64,000 nt of DNA from Algoriphagus sp. Lineage in GTDB: Bacteria; Bacteroidota; Bacteroidia; Cytophagales; Cyclobacteriaceae. The notes below the pieces were generated by a model. It was not told the origin of the DNA. It saw only the letters and a program-made list of their open reading frames with translations, and ran no database searches. Of the stretch, positions 16,198 to 24,373 are shown piece by piece. The stretch covers positions 186,001 to 250,000 of the forward strand of contig JAQSDM010000009.1 of NCBI GenBank assembly GCA_029945945.1, written 5' to 3'. The position numbers and the translations under genes were made by a program. Each line of letters opens with the position of its first letter. The first letter of the stretch is position 1.

Positions 16198-16401
16198 GGT
16201 TTAAGGGAATAAGTTTGAATTATGGACGTATTCAACTTAAATAGGAATGAAATTTAAAGGTTATTTTATATAGCATATTTAACCTCATTTTTAAATTTTG
16301 TAAGAATCAATGTAGTAATACAAAAAAAATATGCTCAAAATCAATTTTAGGATTTAAACTCACTAAACCTTAAAAAAAGTAACTCTTATCGTTCATAAAC
16401 T
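16132..16401 (-). repeat. Shared upstream/signal-peptide cassette, copy 2
   Basis: Partner of the element at 15346-15608. The 66-bp signal-peptide segment ends at 16197. The upstream blocks are ATGCTCAAAATCA (from 16331) and TTATCGTTCA (from 16386), written on the plus strand. Confidence 0.7.
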
Positions 16402-16415
16402 TTTAGATGGTATTA

Positions 16416-17120
16416 CTATTTACTTGTCCAAAGTTGCTTTCGTGCAGTGCCAAAATCCCCTAATTGATAAATACTGACAGATCCATTTTTGAATTGAAAT
16501 TTGTTGTTTGGCTTGGCAACTAACTCTTTTAAAAACTCCTCGTGCGCCAAACCGATGGTAACATGTGGATTGTATTTCTCCCCACTATGATCAGGAATAA
16601 ATCCGTTTACATATTCAGCAGTTCCTGATGCTATGGGTGTTCCATCTGAATTTTGAACAAATGCTGCATCTGTTCCTACCACTAAGAATTGCTTGATTGC
16701 TTCAATAATTTCCGATTGAAAATCTAACAATTTGGGCGTTGGTTCAACTGTGATTCCCGCCAGTCCCAATCCATTTAAGGGTATATAATAGAAACCTTTT
16801 GAAGTTAGTTTTTGCTTAGTCGGTTTTTCACGCTTTACCACATCTGCTATCGCAACATATACCTTTTCAAGGTTGGAAGTTTTGACAAAGCATTGGATCA
16901 CGGTAATATGTGGAGCATGCAGTTCATCAAGCGAGTAACTGCCTGGACCAGAATAATTTTTCCGCATCAGTTCGTTATAAACCTTAGCAGAGTCCAACAT
17001 AGCTTGATCCGGATTGAGTAATATGTCAATGGCCGTAACAGCTGATTGTGCTGATGCAAGATTGAATATGGCTACAAACTGTAGGAGTGTCAGGAAACCG
17101 GCGATTTTTTTTAAGGACAT
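16416..17120 (-). CDS. Secreted 2H-phosphoesterase-like protein
   Basis: I start at ATG 17120, giving a clean signal peptide MSLKKIAGFLTLLQFVAIFN ending near ASAQ; the frame also has an ATG 33 bp upstream. The mature protein has the two HxT motifs that define the 2H (2'-5' RNA ligase-like) superfamily, PHITVIQ (His71) and PHVTIGLA (His186), about 115 residues apart in a protein of the right length. Cytosolic relatives act on 2',3'-cyclic or 2'-5' phosphodiesters of RNA or nucleotides. Here export to the periplasm or outside is predicted, so the substrate is unknown. No partner gene is evident. Confidence 0.75.
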   Translation of the reverse strand: MSLKKIAGFLTLLQFVAIFNLASAQSAVTAIDILLNPDQAMLDSAKVYNELMRKNYSGPGSYSLDELHAPHITVIQCFVKTSNLEKVYVAIADVVKREKPTKQKLTSKGFYYIPLNGLGLAGITVEPTPKLLDFQSEIIEAIKQFLVVGTDAAFVQNSDGTPIASGTAEYVNGFIPDHSGEKYNPHVTIGLAHEEFLKELVAKPNNKFQFKNGSVSIYQLGDFGTARKQLWTSK

Positions 17121-17253
17121 TTTCAATAGGGGTTTTTCATTTTTATTAACCATAAACTTCGTCTATTAGTGTTTTCCAAATGCTACAAGAAACTAGTCTA
17201 TAGATTCCAGATTATTTCAGTCGCTGAAGAATGTCGGATAAAGGTCAAAATCT

Positions 17254-18276
17254 TTAATTGTCAAAAGGATAAATCTTTTTCCATTCTGTTTTCATATCCA
17301 CGATCAACCAATTGTATTTGGAAGCATCATCGAGTCCTTTTTCCAAGTGGCCGATTGGTGAATTGCGATCATAGGCTACTTCTCTGACTGAGTCGGTGTG
17401 ATGGACAATCATTCCGAATCTTGGATATCCTTTTCCAGTTGATGTCCATTCGAGCATGGCATAGTCACCATCGGAATTTCCTGCTGTAAATACAGGACGC
17501 TTTCCGATATGCTGATGAATGGCTACCGGTTTTCCTTCCTTGTCGTCATTGAAATTGAGTTCTGGTAGCTTGACCAAGCTTGGAGTTCCATCTTCAGACA
17601 CTTCATACTTCACTTTCACTGAACTGCCAATTATTTGGTAGGGGGAAATGCCATACACTTCCTCTGCCCAAACTCTCATGAAATCGATTCCCCCTCCGGA
17701 AACTATAAAGGTTTTGTATCCATTTGCCCTTAAATAATTTAGGAGTTCGAGCATAGGGGTGTAGATCATTTGAGTATAAGGTTTCTGGCTTACCGGATGC
17801 CTTGAATTAGCGACCCAATCTCTGACCGACTGATCAAATTGCTCAGTCGTCATTCCAGTATGGGAAGCCATGACCAGTTTCAACAGACCCTGTTCACCCT
17901 CTGCCATCACAGCTTTCATATCACCGGCCAAGGCGCTTTTGAATGGTTCTTTGGTCTGCCATTCCGGATGAGTTGAAGCTTCTTTTTTGATGTAATCCAT
18001 TGCAAATGATAACTGAAAAACCATCGGCTGCTCACCCCAAAGGGTACCGTCGTTGTCAAAGCATGCGATGCGGTCAGCTTCCGGGATGAAATCCGGACTT
18101 CCTTCTTTCGTGGTTTTTGTGACAAAATCAAGAATCGCCTGCTTGCTTTTTCCTTCATTCCAGGAAGGAAGAGGGTCCTGGATTTCTGGATTATCCAACG
18201 AATTTGTTTCTGCCGGCTTTTCATTACAACCAAAAACAAAGAGGAGAATAAAAAGAATTGTAAAAAGCTTTTTCAT
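17254..18276 (-). CDS. HAD-family phosphatase lipoprotein
   Basis: The lipoprotein signal ends FVFGC (Cys17). HAD motif I is ACFDNDGTLWGEQP (Asp74 nucleophile, Asp76 acid/base), motif II is TFIVSGGGIDFMR, and motif III/IV is in KRPVFTAGNSDGDYAMLEW. The cap between motifs I and II is helical (PEWQTKEPFKSALAGDMKAV). It is probably a periplasm-facing phosphatase of unknown substrate. It follows the arylsulfatase gene by 71 bp on the same strand without a visible terminator, so co-transcription is likely. The pair may release sulfate and phosphate from the same organic source. Confidence 0.85.
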   Translation of the reverse strand: MKKLFTILFILLFVFGCNEKPAETNSLDNPEIQDPLPSWNEGKSKQAILDFVTKTTKEGSPDFIPEADRIACFDNDGTLWGEQPMVFQLSFAMDYIKKEASTHPEWQTKEPFKSALAGDMKAVMAEGEQGLLKLVMASHTGMTTEQFDQSVRDWVANSRHPVSQKPYTQMIYTPMLELLNYLRANGYKTFIVSGGGIDFMRVWAEEVYGISPYQIIGSSVKVKYEVSEDGTPSLVKLPELNFNDDKEGKPVAIHQHIGKRPVFTAGNSDGDYAMLEWTSTGKGYPRFGMIVHHTDSVREVAYDRNSPIGHLEKGLDDASKYNWLIVDMKTEWKKIYPFDN

Positions 18277-18347
18277 AAAATAGGGTTTAAAAAAACCGGA
18301 GCAATCTTGTTGATTACCCCGGCTACTAGTTGGTATAGATGGTTTAC

Positions 18348-19907
18348 TTATTTACTTCCTCCTGACCTTCTTAGCATCTCTTCCACTTTGGTTAAGTTAA
18401 AAGAACCAGGAGTTTGCGAAGGCGGATAATCTTTCATGGTCATCAGGAACTGTGCAGCAAGCCCCTGGATTGGAACAATAACGAACACCCTGTCAATAAA
18501 CCAGTCATTGTAGGTATTGGAATTATGCTGTGCTTTCTCGAATGGATCTCTTCTCATATGGAAAAGCAAGGGAACTCTCAACTCAGTGAATGGCTCTCTC
18601 CAAACTCCAAAAGCTTCTCCGCGATTTTCCAGAAATACTACTTTCCAGTCATTGTATCGGGCGGCCACTACCTGACCATCGTCGTTCACATACCAGAATT
18701 CTTTGCGTGGAGATTCTTTCACTTTTCCTGAGATGTAATCCAACTGATTATATCCGTCAATGTAATTTTTATAAGTGCGTCCGTTGATGGTAGCGCCTTT
18801 CAGTAATCTGTCTTTTACATCTGTATCACCCGCAACAGCTGCAAATGTTGGAAGCCAGTCCTCATGAGATACGATTCCATTCAAAGTAACTCCTGCAGGG
18901 AAATGACCAGGCCATCTGACGAAAGTAGGCACTCTGTAAGCACCTTCCCAGTTGGAGTTTTTCTCAGATCTGAAAGGAGTAGTACCTGCATCAGGCCATG
19001 AATTGTAGTGAGGACCATTGTCAGTGGAGTACATCACGACTGTGTTGTCTGCAATTCCCAATTCGTCGAGTAGCGCAAGCAACTCGCCCACGTGCATGTC
19101 GTGCTCCACCATGCCATCACTGTATTCATCTTGTCCGGAGATTCCGGTAAGTTCTTCTTTCACATGGGTACGGAAGTGCATTCGGGTTCCATTCCACCAG
19201 GTAAAAAATGGCTTTCCTTCCGCTACCTGACGCTTGATGAAATCTTTCGCAGCAGCGACAGTCTCATCGTCGATAGTTTCCATTCTCTTTTTAGTAAGCG
19301 GGCCAAGATTTTCAATGGTTTGGCCACCTTTCCCGTCAGATTTGGTCTTTAATATGCCGCGAGGTTTGAAAGTTTCATAGAATGTTTTGCCATTGGCAAG
19401 CACCAAGTCTGTTGGATAATCTCTGTTTTCAGGCTCTTCTTCCGCATTCAAGTGATAAAGGCTTCCCATAAACTCGTCAAATCCGTGCATAGTAGGCAGA
19501 TGCTCATCACGATCACCCTGGTGATTTTTCCCAAACTGACCTGTTGCATATCCCTGAGCTTTCAGGACCGTAGCCATGGTCACATCTGTTTTCTGCCAGC
19601 CTTCAGCCGCTCCCGGAAGACCTACTTTAGTCATTCCTGATCGTACCGGCACAGACCCGCTGATAAATGCCGCACGGCCTGCAGTACAGGATTGCTGAGC
19701 ATAATAATCTGTAAAAGAGACACCTTCAGCTGCGATCCTGTCAATATTCGGGGTCTTATAGCCCATCATCCCGCGGTTGTTGTGGCTGATGTTCCAAGTG
19801 CCGATGTCATCTCCCCAGATGACCAAAATATTGGGTTTCTTTTGCTGCGAAAAGCCAAGACTCGCGATGGCGAGGGTCAAAGCAGCTGTGAAAATTGTTT
19901 TTTTCAT
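18348..19907 (-). CDS. Arylsulfatase (formylglycine-dependent)
   Basis: The signal peptide MKKTIFTAALTLAIASLGFS is followed by NILVIWGDDIGTWNISH (metal-binding Asp33-Asp34) and the modification motif QQSCTAGRAAFISG with Cys74, here CxAxR written as C-T-A-G-R, as in many bacterial type I sulfatases. Later conserved parts are FGKNHQGDRDEHLPT, WWNGTRMHFRTH and VVMYSTDNGPHYNSWPD (metal ligands Asp-Asn). 519 residues, as usual. It should hydrolyse sulfate esters in the periplasm. No SusC/SusD or formylglycine-generating enzyme gene is in the window. The downstream gene is a lipoprotein HAD phosphatase and the upstream one an AraC regulator. Confidence 0.92.
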   Translation of the reverse strand: MKKTIFTAALTLAIASLGFSQQKKPNILVIWGDDIGTWNISHNNRGMMGYKTPNIDRIAAEGVSFTDYYAQQSCTAGRAAFISGSVPVRSGMTKVGLPGAAEGWQKTDVTMATVLKAQGYATGQFGKNHQGDRDEHLPTMHGFDEFMGSLYHLNAEEEPENRDYPTDLVLANGKTFYETFKPRGILKTKSDGKGGQTIENLGPLTKKRMETIDDETVAAAKDFIKRQVAEGKPFFTWWNGTRMHFRTHVKEELTGISGQDEYSDGMVEHDMHVGELLALLDELGIADNTVVMYSTDNGPHYNSWPDAGTTPFRSEKNSNWEGAYRVPTFVRWPGHFPAGVTLNGIVSHEDWLPTFAAVAGDTDVKDRLLKGATINGRTYKNYIDGYNQLDYISGKVKESPRKEFWYVNDDGQVVAARYNDWKVVFLENRGEAFGVWREPFTELRVPLLFHMRRDPFEKAQHNSNTYNDWFIDRVFVIVPIQGLAAQFLMTMKDYPPSQTPGSFNLTKVEEMLRRSGGSK

Positions 19908-19930
19908 ATATTAAATTGAATTTTTTGGTA

Positions 19931-19956
19931 TCTGAATTTAAAAAATTTAATTCAGA
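19931..19956. promoter_or_regulatory. Inverted repeat upstream of the sulfatase gene
   Basis: TCTGAATT...AATTCAGA, 8-bp arms with an A/T-only centre, 24 bp upstream of the sulfatase start codon and downstream of the AraC gene. It could be a regulator site or part of the promoter; it lacks a T run typical of a terminator. Confidence 0.35.
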
Positions 19957-20054
19957 TTTGAAGACATCAAATATTCTGAATTGGGCAGACTAATTCAATC
20001 AGGCTTGGGGAAGCGGGCTTTCTCTTTTGTTAAGATTAACGGAATGATGTCAAA

Positions 20055-21236
20055 TCAAGCTTCTGAATCGCTCTCTTTGAGTGTTTTTTTGAAGGCGGAA
20101 GGAGTTATTCCTTTATATTTCTTGAAGGAGTTCAAAAAAGAATTCCGATTGCTGAACCCGCAGGTTTCTGCCAATCCCTCCAGTGTGAAATGGGTAAAGC
20201 TGCCTTCTTCCATCAATCTGGCACATTCCTCAATCCGCCTTTCATTGATGAAATCGGAGAAGTTGGTCTCCAAAACCCGGTTGATGTAAATCGTGAGCAG
20301 ATAGCTCGGGATCCCAGTATCCTTAGCCAGATCGCGGATAGCATACCCTTTCGCCTGGTAGAATTTTTTACCAGCTTCCAGTACTATCAACTTCTCTTTG
20401 ATTTCGGCTATTTTCTCCACGGAGAGTTGTGGCTGCTCTTCCTCGGTTTCTTTCTCCTCTTGTGAATCCAGAAGATATTCAAATTCATTCATTCCATAGA
20501 GCACCTTCGGAAAAAACAGGATAGCCACACCCGAACTCGCGATCAGCAATGCGCTGGGAATGTGAATCAGGTCATAATAAAGCGTTGGGCTGACAGAAAA
20601 GAATAAGATTAGGATAGGCAGTACAAGCAAGAGCTGGAAAAACAGGTAGATCTTCATCCAGATCACCCATTCCTTGCCAAAAAATCGATTGATATCAGCA
20701 ATTTTGGATTGGTACTTCACCAAGAGATTGACTGACAATAGCCAATAGACCAAAATCATCAGGGTTCTGAAACTCACCCAGAAGTTCTTGGGAAAGAATT
20801 GACTTTGATTGAAGGCCATGAATTCAAGTGAATTATTGATTTCTTTCCGGATCAGGTCTAATTTTTCATCATAACTGAGAAGAAAAACCGGGGTAAAATC
20901 AATCACATAAATCAGTGCAGGTATCAATTGAAGCAAGTCTATCCACCCTATCGGTTCTTCCTTTACGATTTTCCGAATGTATAAGTAGACCATTGGGATA
21001 TAGAGCAAAGCAAAGATATTTCCCGTGCGGTAAAGGTTGGGGAAGTGAATCATCAATCCTGATGAAATAAACCAGGCCAGTAAGGATGCAAGGGTCAAAA
21101 AGATAAAGGAAGCGCCTATCAGTTGGTTGCTTTTGTTCTTTCTGAATCCATAGGTGAGGAGTAAGAGCCCAACCAAAAAACCTATAATCTGGCCAATCAG
21201 ATACAGGAGATTTTTCCAATCCAGAGTTAAAAGCAT
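20055..21236 (-). CDS. AraC-family regulator with N-terminal multi-pass membrane domain
   Basis: Residues 1-250 contain about seven hydrophobic segments (for example LIGQIIGFLVGLLLLTYGF, YIPMVYLYI, LIPALIYVIDFTPVFLL, MKIYLFFQLLLVLPILILFF). A short acidic linker (EEKETEEEQPQ) follows, and then an AraC-type double helix-turn-helix at about residues 300-390 (GIPSYLLTIYINRVLETNFS, FTLEGLAETCGFSNRNSFLN, FKKYKGITPSAFK). The layout suggests a one-component regulator sensing a signal at the inner membrane. It is the nearest upstream gene to the sulfatase/HAD pair on the same strand, 147 bp away, so it is a candidate regulator of that pair; this is inference. Confidence 0.88.
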   Translation of the reverse strand: MLLTLDWKNLLYLIGQIIGFLVGLLLLTYGFRKNKSNQLIGASFIFLTLASLLAWFISSGLMIHFPNLYRTGNIFALLYIPMVYLYIRKIVKEEPIGWIDLLQLIPALIYVIDFTPVFLLSYDEKLDLIRKEINNSLEFMAFNQSQFFPKNFWVSFRTLMILVYWLLSVNLLVKYQSKIADINRFFGKEWVIWMKIYLFFQLLLVLPILILFFSVSPTLYYDLIHIPSALLIASSGVAILFFPKVLYGMNEFEYLLDSQEEKETEEEQPQLSVEKIAEIKEKLIVLEAGKKFYQAKGYAIRDLAKDTGIPSYLLTIYINRVLETNFSDFINERRIEECARLMEEGSFTHFTLEGLAETCGFSNRNSFLNSFKKYKGITPSAFKKTLKESDSEA

Positions 21237-21374
21237 AGTAATTGGATTCAGTTTAAAGGACTTAATTTAAACCAATAAAGAGGAAATCAACCACTGGTCA
21301 TTTTGTTTTGGTGAAAATAATCCTCGGTTTTGGCTGGTTGCATGTCAAGCGATCAAAAATGTCTCGCCAAAAAC

Positions 21375-21407
21375 AGCTCTTCGGCCAGGCTCAGGGACCG
21401 CTTTGAC
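21375..21407 (-). repeat. Fragment of a dispersed intergenic element (GGTCCCTGAGCC type)
   Basis: The minus strand reads GCGGTCCCTGAGCCTGGCCG followed by AAGAGC, resembling a short intergenic motif (GGTCCCTGAGCCTGTCGAAG type) that I recall from many bacterial genomes. It lies in the 430-bp gene-free stretch 21237-21666, which otherwise shows only this and the element at 21531-21600. Confidence 0.35.
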
Positions 21408-21530
21408 AACATATGTGTAGAAAAAGAAAAGGTCTGTGAGGACAACAGGCCTTAGAAAGATTTTATTTCCAAATAAAAAGTTTGCTTCGGGATTGAAACA
21501 TGCTGCTCACCTTGACTTTTTGTCTAAACT

Positions 21531-21600
21531 ATCTCATCCAGTAGCGGATGCAGATGATATGAATCAGACTGCTTCTCCGGCACTGCGGATAGCAATGACG
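21531..21600 (-). repeat. Decayed CGTCATTGC-type intergenic element
   Basis: The minus strand begins CGTCATTGCTATCCGCAGTG and continues with GAAGCAGTCTGATTC and ATCCGCTACTGGATGAGATA. This has the order CGTCATTGC...GAAGCA.TCT seen in a class of short repeats scattered between Bacteroidota genes. The match is partial, so it is called decayed. From memory, not from a search. Confidence 0.4.
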
Positions 21601-21666
21601 ACACGCTCGCACCAACCGGAGTGAGGGTACTTCCGGTGGTGGGGTGGTATATGTCGATTAAAGGAA

Positions 21667-21912
21667 TTAGAAATCCATTCTCTTTCGGAATCCGCTTTGT
21701 TTAGGCTGGTCATCAGAGGGAATAATTGGATCGTGGACGAGGTGATGATCCAGAATTCCGTTGGAAGGGATATAGATAATATCCTCAAATCCTCGAATTT
21801 CTTTGGTCAGGTGCCCGCTTTCCAGACAGGCTTGAAGTACGACGTAGGCTTTGTCCCAGTCATTGCTATTAAGACTAATGATATCTGCAAAAGAGTAATG
21901 TGGTCTTTCCAT
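21667..21912 (-). CDS. Hypothetical protein, 81 aa
   Basis: I start at ATG 21912; the longer frame from 21987 would add 25 hydrophobic residues that look like non-coding leader. The protein (MERPHYSFADIISLNSNDWD, AYVVLQACLESGHLTKEIRG, FEDIIYIPSNGILDHHLVHD) has a plausible globular composition, no signal peptide and no recognisable domain. The C-terminus is basic (SGFRKRMDF). It follows the DUF1456 gene by 85 bp on the same strand and may be co-transcribed with it. Family unknown. Confidence 0.5.
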   Translation of the reverse strand: MERPHYSFADIISLNSNDWDKAYVVLQACLESGHLTKEIRGFEDIIYIPSNGILDHHLVHDPIIPSDDQPKQSGFRKRMDF

Positions 21913-21997
21913 GGGGATAAATAAAGGGTAGCTTAAAGGGTTAATGATTGAAAATAGTAATTTTTTAAATAAAGATGGGCCCGACAAGTTTGGTTTT

Positions 21998-22456
21998 TTA
22001 GGGGCGATACTTCAACTGAATACCCTGAAGGAAGTTTCTCAATACTTGGTCCTTGCAGGTACGATATTGAGGTTGGGTCGGATTGCGGAAGAATGCACTC
22101 AACTCATGCTTGCTGATATGCCTGTCTACCTGTGATAAGATTTCCAGAATATCTTCGTCTTTCATATTCAAGGCAATTTTCAGCTTTCGGAAAATCATGT
22201 TATTATTCAGGGTTTTCTCCGCTACGGGTTGATCTCCTTCTTTTTTTCCGCGCTTTTGTATGATCAATCCATTCAGGAAAATGGCCAAATCAATGTCATG
22301 TAGTCCTTTGTAATCCGGATCATCCTCCCGCTTCATCCAATTGCTGACATCTGCCCGTGTGACTGTTTCGCCTCCTAAGCCGAACAGATCGATCATTGCA
22401 TTATCGCTGAAATCGAACGTGTATCGGAGGCTTCGAAGGATGTCATTGTTGTTCAT
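21998..22456 (-). CDS. DUF1456 family protein (YehS-like)
   Basis: Start at ATG 22456 (MNNNDILRSLRYTFDFSDNA); the 40 residues encoded upstream in the same frame are translated period-7 repeats and are not protein-like. The protein carries two copies of a helical unit, one beginning NNDILRSLRYTFDFSDNAMI and one NNMIFRKLKIALNMKDEDIL. Each ends with a VTRADVSNWMKRE or ISKHELSAFFRNP segment, which is the internal duplication of DUF1456. Cytoplasmic, function unknown. Confidence 0.88.
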   Translation of the reverse strand: MNNNDILRSLRYTFDFSDNAMIDLFGLGGETVTRADVSNWMKREDDPDYKGLHDIDLAIFLNGLIIQKRGKKEGDQPVAEKTLNNNMIFRKLKIALNMKDEDILEILSQVDRHISKHELSAFFRNPTQPQYRTCKDQVLRNFLQGIQLKYRP

Positions 22457-22529
22457 GGAAAGGATTTTATGGATTATCAGGAATGTTAGTAATAGTTTAA
22501 ACGAGTCATAGAAGACCAGATTATATCTT

Positions 22530-22557
22530 CCACGGACGACAGTCCACAGACCACAGG
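22530..22557. repeat. Degenerate heptamer array 1 (4 units)
   Basis: Four consecutive 7-mers CCACGGA, CGACAGT, CCACAGA, CCACAGG in the DUF1456-PAP2 interval. Period-7 repeats of this kind are known in some bacterial intergenic regions; no function is assigned. Confidence 0.55.
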
Positions 22558-22683
22558 AACTCTGTCTGGACTTCAAGCCGTGTTATATTTAGTTTCGGGT
22601 AATAAAGCGGGTATTCAAATGGTTTTTTTAAATGATCAAACTATAAACTCGAAAACCTAAACTTTAGGCTTGCACAAATGATA

Positions 22684-22704
22684 ACTGACAACCGAAAACT
22701 GACT
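22684..22704. repeat. Degenerate heptamer array 2 (3 units)
   Basis: Three consecutive 7-mers ACTGACA, ACCGAAA, ACTGACT ending 3 bp from the 3' end of the PAP2 gene. Same period as array 1 but a different unit. Confidence 0.5.
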
Positions 22705-22706
22705 GC

Positions 22707-23282
22707 CTACTTCAACGCCTGCTTCACCAGTTCCCTTTTGACAAAGACAATCAGAAACCAGACCAGAATCCCTGTGAGAGAACCGATAGCAGCGCCCAGT
22801 ACTACATCAAACGGATAATGAACACCCAGATAAATACGAGTATAGGATACAATCACCGCCCATAGGAACAGCCATTTGAGGTATGGAAGCTTTCCTTTCA
22901 TCTTAAAATTGAGAAAAACGGCAACTGCAAATGTATTGGCAGCATGCGAAGAAACGAAGCCATAGAGACCGCCGCATCTTCCATAATTATGGATCACTCC
23001 ATCCCAACGCTCGTCGTGGCACGGGCGAAGTCGCTCAAAAAAGGGCTTCATTAATCCGGAAGTGACCTGATCTGAAATCAAAATCGTAATGGCTACTCCT
23101 CCAAATACCCATAAGCTATATTTTGGATCTACTTTGTAAATTTTGTAAATCAAAAATGCATAAAAAGGAATCCAGGTGATGGTTTCGGTCAATTGAAATA
23201 CAATCGGATCGAGCCAATCAGCATGAAATGAATTCAGCCAAAGGAATATTGACTCATCCAGTCGTTTAAAAACTTCCATCAT
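22707..23282 (-). CDS. PAP2-family membrane phosphatase
   Basis: 191 residues with about five membrane segments. The three phosphatase motifs are present: KPFFERLRP (motif 1), YGFVSSHAANTFA (motif 2, with SSHA in place of the classical PSGH) and SYTRIYLGVHYPFDV (motif 3, catalytic His). Such enzymes dephosphorylate lipid phosphates such as undecaprenyl-PP, phosphatidylglycerophosphate or lipid A at the outer face of the inner membrane; which one cannot be told here. The first ATG overlaps the hemF stop (ATGA), so translation is coupled to hemF. Confidence 0.9.
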   Translation of the reverse strand: MMEVFKRLDESIFLWLNSFHADWLDPIVFQLTETITWIPFYAFLIYKIYKVDPKYSLWVFGGVAITILISDQVTSGLMKPFFERLRPCHDERWDGVIHNYGRCGGLYGFVSSHAANTFAVAVFLNFKMKGKLPYLKWLFLWAVIVSYTRIYLGVHYPFDVVLGAAIGSLTGILVWFLIVFVKRELVKQALK

Positions 23283-24196
23283 AAAGAGAAATTTAACCAG
23301 TTAATTCCTTTTTTCAGATGGTTGAGGGTGAATTCCTCTGCGCTTCCTTCCTTAGTTTGATGCATATATTCCCACTCCGCATGAGGCGGCATGCTCATCA
23401 GGATACTCTCTGTTCTGCCGTTGGTGTCAAGTCCAAATTTGGTACCAGCATCCCAAACAAGGTTAAATTCCACATAACGTCCCCGCCTTATATTTTGCCA
23501 GGTTTTCTCGGAATCTCCAAATGGAATTACGGAGTTCTTTTTCATGAAATAGCTGTAGACCTGTGGAAAGAGATTTCCTATCCCCAAGCTGAAGTTCAGA
23601 ATTTGCTCAAAGTGGGCATCATCTTCAGCACTCAATCGATCGTAGAAGATTCCGCCGATTCCCCGGGTTTCTTCCCGGTGCCGGATGAAAAAATAATCGT
23701 CCGCCCAGGTTTTGAACTTGGGGTAATAAGTTGGGTCAAATGAATCGCAGACGTTCTTAACTTCTTGATGGAAATGGCGGGCATCGTCCAAGTCCACGTA
23801 ATGCGGAGTAAGATCAATTCCTCCGCCAAACCAATGCGTGCCATTATCCAGCTCAAAATAGCGGATGTTCATGTGAATGATCGGCACCATCGGGCTTTTG
23901 GGATGGAGCACGATCGATACACCGGTTGCGAAAAAGTTTGACTTTTCCACTTGAAGTTTTGACTGTATTTTTTCCGGCATCGGCCCATGAACTGCCGAAA
24001 AAGCTACTCCTCCTTTTTCAATGATTGATCCATTTTCAAAGATTCTTGTCCTTCCTCCACCGCCTTCAGCTCGGTCCCATTTATCTTCTTTGAAAAGACC
24101 TGTACCATCAGCCAGCTCAAGTTGACGGCAGATATGATCTTGCAGATCCTGGTAAATCAGGGCTATTTCTTCTTTGCTTTTTCTACTCATTTTCAA
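23279..24196 (-). CDS. hemF: Oxygen-dependent coproporphyrinogen III oxidase
   Basis: Converts coproporphyrinogen III to protoporphyrinogen IX in haem synthesis, using O2. Family blocks are complete: GGGGRTRIFENGSIIEKGGV, SIVLHPKSPMVPIIHMNIRY, WFGGGIDLTPHYVDLDDARH, IGGIFYDRL and GRYVEFNLVWDAGTKFGLDT, followed by MSMPPHAEWEY. 305 residues, as expected. First gene of a two-gene unit with the PAP2 gene. Its presence implies an organism able to live with oxygen. Confidence 0.96.
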   Translation of the reverse strand: MKMSRKSKEEIALIYQDLQDHICRQLELADGTGLFKEDKWDRAEGGGGRTRIFENGSIIEKGGVAFSAVHGPMPEKIQSKLQVEKSNFFATGVSIVLHPKSPMVPIIHMNIRYFELDNGTHWFGGGIDLTPHYVDLDDARHFHQEVKNVCDSFDPTYYPKFKTWADDYFFIRHREETRGIGGIFYDRLSAEDDAHFEQILNFSLGIGNLFPQVYSYFMKKNSVIPFGDSEKTWQNIRRGRYVEFNLVWDAGTKFGLDTNGRTESILMSMPPHAEWEYMHQTKEGSAEEFTLNHLKKGINWLNFSL

Positions 24197-24373
24197 CGTA
24201 TCAATTCTTGGTTGCCTGATTTGAGCTCAGTAAACCGGGGTGAAGGTCAAGTTCATTTTCAGCTTGATATTGTCTGCAGAAACTGCTTGGTCTAAGTGAG
24301 GTCCAGATTTCTGCAAGATATAAACTTCTCTTATTTGGGTTTGGTGCCAAAGCAGATAATCCTGTTAATTCAT

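Noticed and set aside
21436..21624. 62-codon plus-strand frame in the gap after the AraC gene
   Set aside because: It is a translation of the decayed intergenic repeat and not protein-like.
23318..23743. 141-codon frame antisense to hemF
   Set aside because: Mirror of a strongly conserved enzyme; composition is that of a shadow frame.
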